From contig JAOAPH010000019.1 in the NCBI GenBank assembly GCA_025462835.1, positions 1 to 64,000 of the forward strand: a stretch of DNA of 64,000 nucleotides, read 5' to 3'. Below the pieces are notes generated by a model. The model saw nothing but the letters and a program-made list of their open reading frames with translations, did not search any database and was not told the DNA's origin. Below are positions 50,132 through 59,453 of the stretch, one piece after another (position 1 is the first letter of the stretch; the number at the start of each line of letters is the position of its first letter). Source of the stretch: Candidatus Angelobacter sp. Its GTDB lineage: Bacteria; Acidobacteriota; Terriglobia; Terriglobales; Acidobacteriaceae. The translations under genes and the position numbers were made by a program.

Positions 50132-50956
50132 TCAAGAGCTCGCGCGGGCTGAATGCACCATTTGTCCACGTGAATTCAGCAAACTCTTTGTGTACGGATG
50201 CGAAGGACGGCCAAGGACTTCTGTAGCCAATCCCTGTTCTACGATTTTTCCTGAATGCATGACGAGGATGCGATCCGCAAATTTCGCGAGAATCGCAGGG
50301 TTGTGAGTTATCAGGAGAAATGCGATGTGACGCCGCTCCTTCAGCTCAGATAATAATGTAAGGATGTCGGCTTGTACGGTGGTATCCAGCGACGATGTCG
50401 GCTCGTCTGCAATAACCACCTGCGGTCTGCATGCCAGCGCTTGAGCAATCGCAACCCTTTGACATTGACCACCGCTCAGCTCGTGTGGAAATGCATCGTA
50501 AATCTTCTCAGCATCTAGCCGCACCTCGGTCAGCATCGCGAGCGCCTCGTCTCGGCACTTAGAACTATTCCATGCACGATGAGCACGGATCACCTCCGCG
50601 ACCTGAACGCCCACCCGCATCACCGGATTCAAAGCTATTCGTGGCTCCTGAAAGATGGTGGAGATAGCCGCCCCACGAATCGCTTGCAGCTCTCTCTCAT
50701 TCAGCCCATTCAATTCCCTGCCAGCAAATCTGATCGAGCCACCTGTGATGCTCCCTCCCGGAGGCAACAGCCCGAGAATAGCCGACCCGAGCGTAGTCTT
50801 CCCGGATCCTGACTCGCCCAGCACCCCGACTACTTCACCAGGAAAGACCCCAAAACTGGCGTGGTCTACGGCTATTACTTCCACTACAGGCGCCTGGAAG
50901 CGGACTGTCAAATTCTCGACAAGCAATACTGGGTCAGCGGAACCCGACTTAGTCAC
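50132..50956 (-). CDS. Oligopeptide ABC transporter ATPase (DppD/OppD type)
   Basis: 274 residues from GTG 50956. Walker A is LGESGSGKTTLG, signature LSGGQCQRVAIAQAL, Walker B VVIADEPTSSLD, and switch His ITHNPAIL. It is first in the operon ATPase-ATPase-permease-permease-binding protein. No ribosome binding site precedes the GTG, but a TATATT box lies about 9-14 bases upstream, as expected of a leaderless mRNA. It is shorter than typical OppD (about 330) because the C-terminal oligopeptide-transporter domain is brief. Confidence 0.9.
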   Translation of the reverse strand: MTKSGSADPVLLVENLTVRFQAPVVEVIAVDHASFGVFPGEVVGVLGESGSGKTTLGSAILGLLPPGGSITGGSIRFAGRELNGLNERELQAIRGAAISTIFQEPRIALNPVMRVGVQVAEVIRAHRAWNSSKCRDEALAMLTEVRLDAEKIYDAFPHELSGGQCQRVAIAQALACRPQVVIADEPTSSLDTTVQADILTLLSELKERRHIAFLLITHNPAILAKFADRILVMHSGKIVEQGLATEVLGRPSHPYTKSLLNSRGQMVHSARASS

Positions 50957-50964
50957 GAATGTAA

Positions 50965-50970
50965 TATATG
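50965..50970 (-). promoter_or_regulatory. Possible -10 box of a leaderless transporter transcript
   Basis: TATATT on the minus strand ends about 8 bases before the GTG start of the first transporter gene, with no ribosome binding site between. No good -35 box was found. Confidence 0.25.
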
Positions 50971-51074
50971 AGAAGGCGCTGAGAAGATAAAGCTAAGAAA
51001 GCCTAAACTGACGAGTGCAGCATTCCGCATATGCGGGCGCCTTCCCGATGCGGCAAGGTATTCGGGAACCTTCG

Positions 51075-51917
51075 TCACACTGCAGCACGGATTTGTTCCG
51101 GAAGGACGAAGTCTTCCATCGCCTTTGCGAACCCCTCCTCCTCGTTTGAGGCAGTCACGAAGGTGGCTGATTTCTGGACCTCAGGATTGGCGTTTCCCAT
51201 CGCGATACTCACACCGCTCTTGCGAAACATCAATACGTCGTTTGGCATGTCGCCGATAGTTGCAATCTCTTCCGGCGAAATCTTGAGCAGCTCTGAAGCG
51301 ATGGTGACGACCTCGCCCTTGTTGGCATTGGGATGTGTCACATCGAGATAGTAAGGTTGCGAACGCGCTGCTGACACATGTGTTCCGCATGCCTGTTGCA
51401 CATCCTTCTCGCAGCGAGCAACAGCTTCGTAATCGTCACTGACGCCCACGATCTTCGCAACTTGTCCGAAAAGACCGTCAAAGCTCGTTGTGATCGTTGG
51501 GGGGAACTTCACCGTCCACTGTTCTCGCGCGACATGCGGCGCTTGCGGATCGCGGATGAACCATTCGCGTTCGGTGTAGAGCCACACGTCCAATTTGTGC
51601 TGCTCGATGATTTGCACCGCCTGCTCCGCAGCTTCTGCCGGCAACAGCTTCTTTGATACAACGGACAGGTCCGGACGAATTATCACTCCGCCATTGAAAC
51701 CGGCGATGAATTCAGCGTGTTGGAGGACTTCAACCAACATCTTCATCCCTAGCGGGGGCCGACCGCTGGTGACTGCTAGGGCGATTCCCGCGCGTCGCAT
51801 CTTGTCGACCGCTTCAATCGCCCTTTGCGTCAGGACTTTTTCTTGAGTTACCAGCGTTCCGTCCACATCGGCGATGACAAGGCGAACAGCTCGGGATTTC
51901 GGAGTCGCAGCAGTCAC
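51075..51917 (-). CDS. HAD-superfamily Cof-type sugar-phosphate phosphatase
   Basis: 280 residues from GTG 51917, with GGAGG 6 nt upstream. HAD motif I is VIADVDGTLVT (nucleophile Asp), motif II VTSGRP, the Lys of motif III lies in the region before motif IV, and motif IV is IATIGDMPNDVLMF. The C2B cap domain (about residues 85-195) fits the Cof/YbjI group, which dephosphorylates sugar phosphates or flavin intermediates. It is divergent from the transaldolase-gnd-zwf genes, so a hexose- or pentose-phosphate substrate is plausible but not shown. Confidence 0.88.
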   Translation of the reverse strand: MTAATPKSRAVRLVIADVDGTLVTQEKVLTQRAIEAVDKMRRAGIALAVTSGRPPLGMKMLVEVLQHAEFIAGFNGGVIIRPDLSVVSKKLLPAEAAEQAVQIIEQHKLDVWLYTEREWFIRDPQAPHVAREQWTVKFPPTITTSFDGLFGQVAKIVGVSDDYEAVARCEKDVQQACGTHVSAARSQPYYLDVTHPNANKGEVVTIASELLKISPEEIATIGDMPNDVLMFRKSGVSIAMGNANPEVQKSATFVTASNEEEGFAKAMEDFVLPEQIRAAV

Positions 51918-52168
51918 TTTGAACCTCCGCTATGTCTCACGTTGTTGTCTTCAACACCGACTGCGACGAATTGCTGCCATCTGCAACCTGCGCCACCGTA
52001 CATCCTTCTAAAGAATACTGGCAATTGATCCGCTCCTGCGATCCTTCGCATGAAGCGCGACTATATCCGCAGTTTTTAGGGCTGCCTATCTGTTCAGAAA
52101 ACAACTGGCAGATTTACCAGTCTCGTATCCCGATTATCACTGCTAGTTTGATGCCTCGAGGTGCCACG

Positions 52169-53254
52169 ATGAGAGCGACGAAAATGCTTAACGATTTGGG
52201 CCAGAGTCTCTGGTTGGACAACATTACGCGCGAACTCCTGGACAGCGGAACGCTCCAAAACTACATCGACGAGCTCTCGGTGACCGGGCTCACATCGAAC
52301 CCAACGATCTTCGACCACGCCATCAAGAACAGCGATGCGTATGACGAGGCAATCCACGAGAAGCTGGAAAAGGGAAAGTCAAGTGAGGCACTTTTCTTCG
52401 ACCTCGCGCTCGAAGACCTCACGCGGGCAGCCGACATGTTCCGACCAATCCACGAGAAGACGAACGGAGTAGATGGATGGGTCTCACTGGAGGTGTCGCC
52501 TGCTTTAGCCTATAACACTGCCAGTAGTCTCGCCGCAGCTAGAGAGCTGCATGCACGCGCCAGACGTCCTAACCTTTTCATTAAAATTCCGGGGACAAAG
52601 GAAGGCCTACCCGCGATCGAAGAAGCAATCTTCGCCGGTGTTCCTGTGAACGTTACGCTCTTGTTTTCCCGGGAACAGTACTTGGCGGCCGCGGATGCGT
52701 TCATGCGCGGGATTGAGCGGCGCATCGCTGCCGGGCTCAACCCGAATGTCGGCTCGGTGGCCTCAATCTTTGTCAGTCGCTGGGACTCGGCGGTCATGGA
52801 CAAGGTGCCTGACTCGCTACGAGACCAACTCGGCATTGCCATTGCTGAACGCACATACAAGGCGTACCGCACTCTGCTTAGCTCTCCGCGCTGGCAGCGC
52901 GTTTACAACGACGGAGCTCGCCCGCAACGGCTCCTCTGGGCCAGCACGGGGACCAAAGATCCGAAAGCCTCTGACATTCTGTACGTTCAGGCACTGGCTG
53001 CGCCTTTCACGGTGAACACGATGCCTGAAGCGACGTTGAAAGCACTATCCAATCACAGCGAACTTGGTCCTATACTGCCGGCAGATGGTGGCGATTGCGA
53101 AAAAGTATTAGCGCAGTTTTCCAAGGCCGGCGTCGATGTAGAAGCATTAGCTGTCCAGTTACAGGAGGAAGGAGCCAAGTCATTCGTAAAATCCTGGAAC
53201 GAACTGATGGCAGTGATCACGTCGAAGAGCGCACTTCTCGAGAAGGCTAGTTAG
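52169..53254 (+). CDS. tal: Transaldolase
   Basis: About 361 residues from ATG 52169 (GAGGTG upstream); the open frame runs back to 51932 without support. [48 protein letters not shown] (Schiff-base Lys near 139) and [13 protein letters not shown] are all transaldolase marks, of the TalC-like ~360-residue bacterial type. It transfers a dihydroxyacetone unit between sedoheptulose-7-phosphate and glyceraldehyde-3-phosphate in the non-oxidative pentose phosphate pathway. It is first in an apparent operon with the two oxidative-branch genes, 32 bases before gnd. Confidence 0.95.
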   Translation: MRATKMLNDLGQSLWLDNITRELLDSGTLQNYIDELSVTGLTSNPTIFDHAIKNSDAYDEAIHEKLEKGKSSEALFFDLALEDLTRAADMFRPIHEKTNGVDGWVSLEVSPALAYNTASSLAAARELHARARRPNLFIKIPGTKEGLPAIEEAIFAGVPVNVTLLFSREQYLAAADAFMRGIERRIAAGLNPNVGSVASIFVSRWDSAVMDKVPDSLRDQLGIAIAERTYKAYRTLLSSPRWQRVYNDGARPQRLLWASTGTKDPKASDILYVQALAAPFTVNTMPEATLKALSNHSELGPILPADGGDCEKVLAQFSKAGVDVEALAVQLQEEGAKSFVKSWNELMAVITSKSALLEKAS

Positions 53255-53286
53255 CTAGAGGTCGGATGACCTGGAAGGAGTTGGTT

Positions 53287-54315
53287 ATGCAGATCGGGAT
53301 GATTGGTCTTGGACGGATGGGCGCAAACATGGTGCGTCGGCTTCTCAGGCAGGGACACAACTGTGTGGTCTTCAATCGATCTCCGAAGCCGGTGGAGGAG
53401 CTCACTAAAGAGAAGGCGGTGGGAGCCGTGTCGCTCCAGGACCTTGTGAAGAAGCTTGCGAAGCCGCGAGCGGTCTGGATGATGGTGCCTGCGGCGGTGG
53501 TGGACAAGACAATCTCTGATCTCCTGCCCCACCTCGACGCCGGTGACATTCTCATCGACGGTGGCAACTCCTATTACGTGGATGACATTCGCCGCGCAAA
53601 GGAACTCGCGCCCAAGCAGATTCATTACATGGACGTGGGCACGAGCGGTGGTGTCTGGGGGCTGGAGCGTGGTTACTGCATGATGATTGGCGGCGAAGCG
53701 GACGTCGTGAAGCACCTTGACCCCATCTTCGCAGCGCTGGCGCCCGGAGTAGGTGAGGTTCCGCGCACTCCGGGCCGCGAGAAGATTGATGGCACTGCCG
53801 AGCAGGGTTACTTGCATTGCGGCCCAAACGGTGCCGGCCATTTTGTAAAGATGGTCCACAACGGAATTGAGTACGGGCTCATGGCCGCGTACGCCGAGGG
53901 ATTGGGCATTCTGCGTGCGGCCAACATCGGCAAGCAGGAACACGCCATTGACGCCGAGACCACGCCACTGCGAGATCCCGAGCACTATCAGTACGAACTC
54001 GATCTACGTGACATCACGGAAGTGTGGCGCCGCGGCAGTGTGATCGCTTCGTGGCTGCTGGATCTCACCGCCGCTGCCCTCCTCGAAGATCCGACTCTAT
54101 CGAATTTCACCGGCCGCGTCTCTGATTCAGGCGAAGGACGCTGGACGATCAAGGCCGCCATCGATGAAGCCGTACCAGCGCAAGTACTCACTACCGCGCT
54201 CTATGAACGATTCAGCTCGCGCGGCGAAGCCGACTTCGCGAACAAGCTTTTGTCGGCCATGCGATACGAGTTTGGTGGGCACCTCGAAAAAGTGGGAAAG
54301 CCTCAGGCTGCTTGA
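53287..54315 (+). CDS. gnd: 6-Phosphogluconate dehydrogenase, short (NAD-type) form
   Basis: About 342 residues from ATG 53287 (AAGGAG upstream). The Rossmann start is [17 protein letters not shown], and VFNRSP follows beta2. [35 protein letters not shown] and [22 protein letters not shown] (catalytic Lys) are diagnostic. The length near 340, not 470, fits the shorter GndA-like class that often uses NAD. It oxidatively decarboxylates 6-phosphogluconate to ribulose-5-phosphate. The stop lies 11 bases before zwf. Confidence 0.94.
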   Translation: MQIGMIGLGRMGANMVRRLLRQGHNCVVFNRSPKPVEELTKEKAVGAVSLQDLVKKLAKPRAVWMMVPAAVVDKTISDLLPHLDAGDILIDGGNSYYVDDIRRAKELAPKQIHYMDVGTSGGVWGLERGYCMMIGGEADVVKHLDPIFAALAPGVGEVPRTPGREKIDGTAEQGYLHCGPNGAGHFVKMVHNGIEYGLMAAYAEGLGILRAANIGKQEHAIDAETTPLRDPEHYQYELDLRDITEVWRRGSVIASWLLDLTAAALLEDPTLSNFTGRVSDSGEGRWTIKAAIDEAVPAQVLTTALYERFSSRGEADFANKLLSAMRYEFGGHLEKVGKPQAA

Positions 54316-54326
54316 AGGAGACGTTG

Positions 54327-55736
54327 ATGACTACTCCTCATTCGGATGCGCTGGTCTTCTTCGGAGCAACCGGCGATTTGGCCTACAAGAAAATCTTTCC
54401 GGCGCTACAGTCGATGATCAAACGCGGCCATCTAGGTGCTCCCGTAATCGGCGTGGCCAAGGCCGGCTGGAACCTCGACCAGTTCCGAGCTCGGGCGCTG
54501 GATAGTTTGGAGAAACACGGCGGAGTCGATCCTGCGGCTTTCGAGAAGTTGAATAGTCTGCTCAGATATGTCGATGGTGACTACGCAGACTCGGCGACCT
54601 TCGAGGCGCTGCGCAAGGAAATCAACGTCGCTCAGCGACCAGCGCACTATCTGGCCATCCCTCCCGCGCTATTTGGCTCGGTTGTCGAAAAGCTGGCGCA
54701 TTCAGGCTGTCACACGAATGCTCGTGTGATTGTCGAGAAGCCATTCGGAGATGACCTCGACTCAGCACGGAAACTCAACCAGATATTGCTTGGAGCCTTC
54801 GACGAGACAGCAATCTTCCGCATCGATCACTATCTTGGAAAGCGACCGGTTCGCAGTATTCTCGTGTTCCGTTTCGCGAATGCGTTTGCCGAAGCATTCT
54901 GGAACCGCCACTATATCGAGAGTGTGCAGATCACAATGGCGGAAGATTTTGGGATCCAGGGTCGAGGCGCTTTCTATGATGGGACGGGCACCATCCGCGA
55001 TGTGATTCAAAATCATCTCTTTCAGGTTTTGTGCAACCTGGCCATGGAGCCTCCCGTCAGGACTGACAGCGAATCGATTCGCGACGAGAAGGTCAAAGTA
55101 CTGAAGGCAATTGCACCGATTGAAGCAAAGGACGTTGTCCGTGGGCAGTTCCGGGGCTACCGAAAGGAGAGGGGCGTGGCTGCGGACTCGAGAACTGAGA
55201 CTTTTGCAGCCCTGCGACTGGAAGTCAATTCCTGGCGGTGGAAAGGAGTCCCATTTTATATCCGGGCTGGAAAGTGTCTGCCCCTGACGTCTACCGAAGT
55301 AGTCGGCCGATTTCGCAAACCTCCCTCTGTGATACGCGAGAGTGCGCTGTCACCAAACTATCTCAGATTTCGGATCAATCCTGAAGTACACATCGCCCTG
55401 GGCATGAACGTGATGAGTCAGGGGGAACAGATGATCGGCGAATTGTCGGAGATGCTCGCGAGCCATCACCCTCGCGCGGACGAGATGGATGCCTACGAAC
55501 GAGTGTTGGGAGACGCGATGGCGGGAGATCCAACGCTGTTTGCCCGCGAGGACTACGTCGAAGAGGCATGGCGGATCGTCGATCCAGTGCTGAACAACGC
55601 TACTCCTGTCTACGAATACGACGCAAACACCTGGGGGCCGGATGAGGTCGAAAAGCGAGTCACTCCCGCAGGTGGTTGGCAGAACCCGACAGTGATTGGG
55701 CGGGAGGCAGTCGGTGGAGTGTCCACGGCTGCGTAA
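54327..55736 (+). CDS. zwf: Glucose-6-phosphate 1-dehydrogenase
   Basis: About 469 residues from ATG 54327 with GAAGGAG upstream. The nucleotide-binding FFGATGDLAYKKIFPAL is normal. The active-site motif is FRIDHYLGKRPV, with Arg-Pro where most enzymes have Glu after the Lys. VIVEKPFGDDLDSAR and FYIRAGKCLP are also typical, as is GEQMIGELSEM in the C-terminal half. It makes 6-phosphoglucono-lactone and NAD(P)H. It is the last gene of the pentose-phosphate unit. No lactonase gene is seen in the window. Confidence 0.95.
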   Translation: MTTPHSDALVFFGATGDLAYKKIFPALQSMIKRGHLGAPVIGVAKAGWNLDQFRARALDSLEKHGGVDPAAFEKLNSLLRYVDGDYADSATFEALRKEINVAQRPAHYLAIPPALFGSVVEKLAHSGCHTNARVIVEKPFGDDLDSARKLNQILLGAFDETAIFRIDHYLGKRPVRSILVFRFANAFAEAFWNRHYIESVQITMAEDFGIQGRGAFYDGTGTIRDVIQNHLFQVLCNLAMEPPVRTDSESIRDEKVKVLKAIAPIEAKDVVRGQFRGYRKERGVAADSRTETFAALRLEVNSWRWKGVPFYIRAGKCLPLTSTEVVGRFRKPPSVIRESALSPNYLRFRINPEVHIALGMNVMSQGEQMIGELSEMLASHHPRADEMDAYERVLGDAMAGDPTLFAREDYVEEAWRIVDPVLNNATPVYEYDANTWGPDEVEKRVTPAGGWQNPTVIGREAVGGVSTAA

Positions 55737-55762
55737 ACTCGATCGTTCTGGCAAGGAAAAGA

Positions 55763-55990
55763 TTAGGGCTCAGACCGCCGACGCATTTCCACAGCCTCGC
55801 CCGCTTTTCCCATCGGCACCACGCTTGCTAGATTGACAAACAACCCGTGTTCGACCACACCGGGCCGTGTAATTACAGAGTCGGCCAGTGGTGTTTCCAT
55901 GGTCGTCAATTCAGGATCTAACCTTTAGCGAGTAACACGGTTAATCACAGGCAGCGCGACAGCGGATTTCAACTTCAATAAAGAGGTGGA
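55763..55990 (-). pseudogene. rpiA: Remnant of ribose-5-phosphate isomerase A (3' end)
   Basis: On the minus strand a frame ending at TAA 55763 reads RPGVVEHGLFVNLASVVPMG, which matches the C-terminal IPGVVEHGLF signature of RpiA. DPELTTMETPLADS precedes it. An in-frame stop is found just upstream, and the catalytic N-terminal domain is missing. So this is a relic of a pentose-phosphate gene that probably once adjoined zwf. Confidence 0.6.
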
Positions 55991-56086
55991 GAGCCGTCAA
56001 GCTGAACCAGACGGTGCTTTACTGAAGGTCGCCGATTGCAGCCGTTTGAAGCCACCGCTTCCCGATCTTTCTAAGAGGAACTGCTT

Positions 56087-57139
56087 GTGCAAGACGTGTA
56101 CTCGAGTAAACGGATGCTACGGCCTGCTCTGAAGGTCCTATCGACTTTGTTCTGTCTTTCAACCACCTCTGTTGCTGATTCTCCGACCTTCTCAAGCCCG
56201 ACCAATATTTTTGCTCCTGCATCCACCCCTGCCCATTCAATATTCGGGCTGAATCTGTTTGTGCTGGCGATAACGGGGGCGATTTTCGTAACGGTGTTTA
56301 GTTTGCTGGCGTACGCTGTCGTGAAATTCAGGAAGAGAGCAGACGACGATGGCCGCGAGCCCGCCCAGGTGTATGGGAGCAATCAGGTGGAGGTCGCTTG
56401 GACGGTGATTCCGATTCTCATCGTAGTGGTCCTATTCATGGCAACTGCGCGCGTGATCGCTTATGTGCAAATGGCAATGCCGGAAAACGCCATGCAGGTT
56501 GTCGCCGTAGGTCATCAGTTCTGGTGGGAATATCGGTATCCCGGTGCGAATGTGGTGACCGCAAATGAATTGCATGTGCCGGTCAGCGATCCGGCACATC
56601 CAACTCCGACTTTTATAAAGTTACTGTCCGCAGATACGGACCATAGCTTCTGGGTGCCACGACTCGCGGGCAAGACCGACCTGATTCCCAATCGCACAAA
56701 CACTACGTGGATCGACCCGCAGCAAGTGGGACTGTACTTGGGACAGTGCGCGCAATATTGCGGAACGCAGCATGCAAAGATGCTTCTGCGTGTTTATGTG
56801 CAATCACGCTCGGATTTCGACCGATGGATTCAAGAGCAGAGTCAGCCGGCACACGTGAGTGACACTGCTTCCGAGGGGCGTCGCATTTTTGAATCCATTG
56901 GTTGCATGAATTGCCACGCAGTGGCGGGCACAGCTGCAGACGGACGCTTCGGTCCTGATCTCACACACCTGATGAGCCGCGACACTATCGCTTCCGGCAT
57001 CGCCCCAAACACACATGAAAAACTGCGGCAATGGATCCAAGACCCCAGCACGCTAAAACCTGGGGCACGGATGCCGGCAATGGGACTAGATGAACCTGAA
57101 CTGAATGCAGTGACCGCTTACGTGGAAACGCTTCGTTGA
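56087..57139 (+). CDS. coxB: Cytochrome c oxidase subunit II with fused haem-c domain
   Basis: 350 residues from GTG 56087 (AGAGGAA upstream). An N-terminal export signal is followed by two helices (about 50-78 and 102-125). The CuA-binding region has GHQFWWEYRYPGANVVTANE and the ligand motif GQCAQYCGTQHAKM, with both Cys, His and Met present. A cytochrome c domain follows at about 260-350 with haem site CMNCH and axial Met in ARMPAMGLDE. This is a caa3-type arrangement: electrons enter through the tethered haem c, pass to CuA and on to subunit I. It is first of an eight-gene respiratory run. Confidence 0.95.
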   Translation: MQDVYSSKRMLRPALKVLSTLFCLSTTSVADSPTFSSPTNIFAPASTPAHSIFGLNLFVLAITGAIFVTVFSLLAYAVVKFRKRADDDGREPAQVYGSNQVEVAWTVIPILIVVVLFMATARVIAYVQMAMPENAMQVVAVGHQFWWEYRYPGANVVTANELHVPVSDPAHPTPTFIKLLSADTDHSFWVPRLAGKTDLIPNRTNTTWIDPQQVGLYLGQCAQYCGTQHAKMLLRVYVQSRSDFDRWIQEQSQPAHVSDTASEGRRIFESIGCMNCHAVAGTAADGRFGPDLTHLMSRDTIASGIAPNTHEKLRQWIQDPSTLKPGARMPAMGLDEPELNAVTAYVETLR

Positions 57140-57159
57140 ACCTTAAGGAGGACGAATCC

Positions 57160-58833
57160 ATGTCCACCGAACTGATTGCTTGGCCGAGGGCCCCCGAGTC
57201 ATCTGTTCCATTCGTGGAGAGGCTTCACGGATGGGTGACAACTGTCGATCATAAGCGGCTCGGTCTCATGTACATCCTGTATGCCATGGTGTTCCTTCTG
57301 ATCGGCGGGATTGAAGCCTTGATAATGCGCATTCAGCTCGCTGTGCCGCACAACAACTTCGTTTCGCCGCAAGTCTTCAATCGGTTGTTCACCATGCATG
57401 GCACCACCATGATTTTTTTTGTGATCATGCCTCTGGTTTTTGGCTTCGCAAACTACTTGGTCCCGCTGATGATCGGAGCCCGGGACATGGCGTTTCCGCG
57501 ACTCAACGCATTCAGTTTCTGGCTGACAGCATTCGGCGGCATTCTTCTTTACTTCAGCTGGCTCGGTGCTAATGGCTTGTACGGTGCCGGAAACGCGCCC
57601 GACGTGGGGTGGTTCGCCTATGCACCTCTGACTTCAAGGACGTTCTCCGTCGGTCACAGTACCGACTACTGGACCCTGAGCCTGTTGGTTTCAGGATTCG
57701 GCAGTATCGGCGCGGCGATCAACATCATAGCGACAACACTGTGCCTGCGCAGTCCCGGGATGACGCTTGGGAAAATGCCGCTCTTCGCTTGGCTGAACCT
57801 GGTGATGGCGGGCTTGGTGATCCTGGCGATAAGTCCGTTGTCGGCGGCGCAGATCATGCTGGTCATTGACCGCTACCTTGGCGGGCATTTCTTCGACACA
57901 CAAGCCGGGGGTTCGGCAGTGATCTGGATGCACTTTTTCTGGGTCTTCGGACATCCGGAAGTCTACGTCCTGGTCCTTCCGGCATTTGGGATCGCTTCGG
58001 AGATCATCCCCGTATTCTCCCGCAAGGCGATCTTCGGCTACCCGATCATGGTGGCGGCGACCGTTGCCATTGGGTTTATCTCGATGAGTGTGTGGGCCCA
58101 CCACATGTTCACGGTGGGGATGAGTTCTAACGCCAACACATTTTTTGTTCTATCGACTATGGCAATCGCCGTGCCCACGGGAATCAAGATCTTCAACTGG
58201 CTCGCCACCATGTGGGGAGGAAAGATCGAGTTCAAGGCGCCGATGCTTTTCTGCACCGCATTTCTATTTCAGTTCCTGATCGCCGGATTGACTGGGATCA
58301 TGCAGGGTGCCGCTCCGTTCGATTGGCATCTTGCAAATTCATATTTCGTGATTGCGCATTTCCATTACGTGATCGTTGGCGGAATCCTCTTCACATTTTT
58401 CGCCGCCTTCTATTATTGGTTCCCAAAAGTGACAGGAAGAATGTACAACGAGACGCTCGCGAAACTGCATTTCTGGCTATTTTTCATCGGTTTCCATCTG
58501 ACTTTCGATTTCATGCACATACCCGGTCTCCTGGGCATGCCTCGGCGGATTTACACATATGAGCCAGGTCGCGGATGGGAGACCTGGAACTTGATCGTTA
58601 CCATCGGTGTGGTTTTTCAAGCGCTCGGCATTTTGGTTTTCATCGTCAATCTGCTCTGGTCTTACTTCAAAGGTAAGACTGCCGGAAATGATCCATGGGA
58701 CGCATGGACCCTGGAATGGTCAACCAGCTCGCCGCCGCCCGCATATAACTTCGCAGTGACTCCATCGGTTAAGAGCCGCCGTCCGCTCTGGGACCTCAAG
58801 CACCCGGAAGATCCGGACTGGAGATATGAGTAG
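57160..58833 (+). CDS. coxA: Cytochrome c oxidase subunit I (A-type)
   Basis: About 557 residues from ATG 57160 (AAGGAGGAC upstream). Twelve helices carry the haem and copper ligands: the low-spin haem His in TMHGTTMIFFVIMP; HPEVYVLVLPAFG with the His-Tyr crosslink pair and the proton-path Glu of A1 enzymes; the CuB pair in WAHHMFTVGM; and the His pair in AHFHYVIVGG. It reduces O2 to water while pumping protons. It is normal length and follows coxB by 20 bases. Confidence 0.96.
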   Translation: MSTELIAWPRAPESSVPFVERLHGWVTTVDHKRLGLMYILYAMVFLLIGGIEALIMRIQLAVPHNNFVSPQVFNRLFTMHGTTMIFFVIMPLVFGFANYLVPLMIGARDMAFPRLNAFSFWLTAFGGILLYFSWLGANGLYGAGNAPDVGWFAYAPLTSRTFSVGHSTDYWTLSLLVSGFGSIGAAINIIATTLCLRSPGMTLGKMPLFAWLNLVMAGLVILAISPLSAAQIMLVIDRYLGGHFFDTQAGGSAVIWMHFFWVFGHPEVYVLVLPAFGIASEIIPVFSRKAIFGYPIMVAATVAIGFISMSVWAHHMFTVGMSSNANTFFVLSTMAIAVPTGIKIFNWLATMWGGKIEFKAPMLFCTAFLFQFLIAGLTGIMQGAAPFDWHLANSYFVIAHFHYVIVGGILFTFFAAFYYWFPKVTGRMYNETLAKLHFWLFFIGFHLTFDFMHIPGLLGMPRRIYTYEPGRGWETWNLIVTIGVVFQALGILVFIVNLLWSYFKGKTAGNDPWDAWTLEWSTSSPPPAYNFAVTPSVKSRRPLWDLKHPEDPDWRYE

Positions 58834-58845
58834 AGGGAGATTCTC

Positions 58846-59442
58846 ATGAGTGCAGCGATAATTACGATGCCTGAACCGGAAGTCCAGTGGACTCTTCCCT
58901 CGCGTGGACGCGTCGCAATGTTTTCCTTGATTGCGGCTGAGTCCGCAATCTTCTCGATATTCGTCGTCGCCTACCTGTTCTACCTGGGCAAGAGCCTCAG
59001 TGGGCCGACTCCAAAGGAAATACTCCGCGTCCCGATCGTGTTTACCATCTGCTTGCTCTCGAGCAGCATAACAATTCACTTGGCTGTTAGATCGCTGCAG
59101 AGCGGAAAGCTCGGTGCCTTCACTCGCTGGTGGTTTCTGACATTTGCTCTTGGAGCCGCGTTCCTGGCGGGGACAGCGATCGAGTGGCGACACCTGATTT
59201 ACGACGAGGGATTCACGATTCAAACCAACCTGTTTGGGACCACTTATTTTTCTTTGGTTGGACTGCATGCTTTCCACGTGCTGATGGGCCTCATGGCTCT
59301 ATTCACGGTGTGGCTGCTCACGCTGCTTGGAAATGTCAAACGCGAGCATGCCGAGCGCGTGGATGTTCTTGCGCTCTATTGGCATTTTGTCGACTCAGTA
59401 TGGGTCGTGGTTTTTCTGGTCGTCTACGTCATTGGGCGCTGA
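58846..59442 (+). CDS. coxC: Cytochrome c oxidase subunit III
   Basis: 198 residues from ATG 58846, 12 bases after coxA, with GAGGGAGA upstream. Five helices. RVAMFSLIAAESAIFSIFVV carries the conserved Glu of the lipid-binding site, and FSLVGLHAFHVLMGL and YWHFVDSVWVVVFLVVYVIG are the usual C-terminal signature. It stabilises proton uptake in subunit I. It is the short five-helix type found in many Gram-negatives. Confidence 0.94.
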   Translation: MSAAIITMPEPEVQWTLPSRGRVAMFSLIAAESAIFSIFVVAYLFYLGKSLSGPTPKEILRVPIVFTICLLSSSITIHLAVRSLQSGKLGAFTRWWFLTFALGAAFLAGTAIEWRHLIYDEGFTIQTNLFGTTYFSLVGLHAFHVLMGLMALFTVWLLTLLGNVKREHAERVDVLALYWHFVDSVWVVVFLVVYVIGR

Positions 59443-59453
59443 AGGGAAAGAGG

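Noticed and set aside
51932-52168. 79-residue N-terminal extension of transaldolase
   Set aside because: It is not like any transaldolase N-terminus. ATG 52169 has GAGGTG upstream and begins at the conserved sequence.
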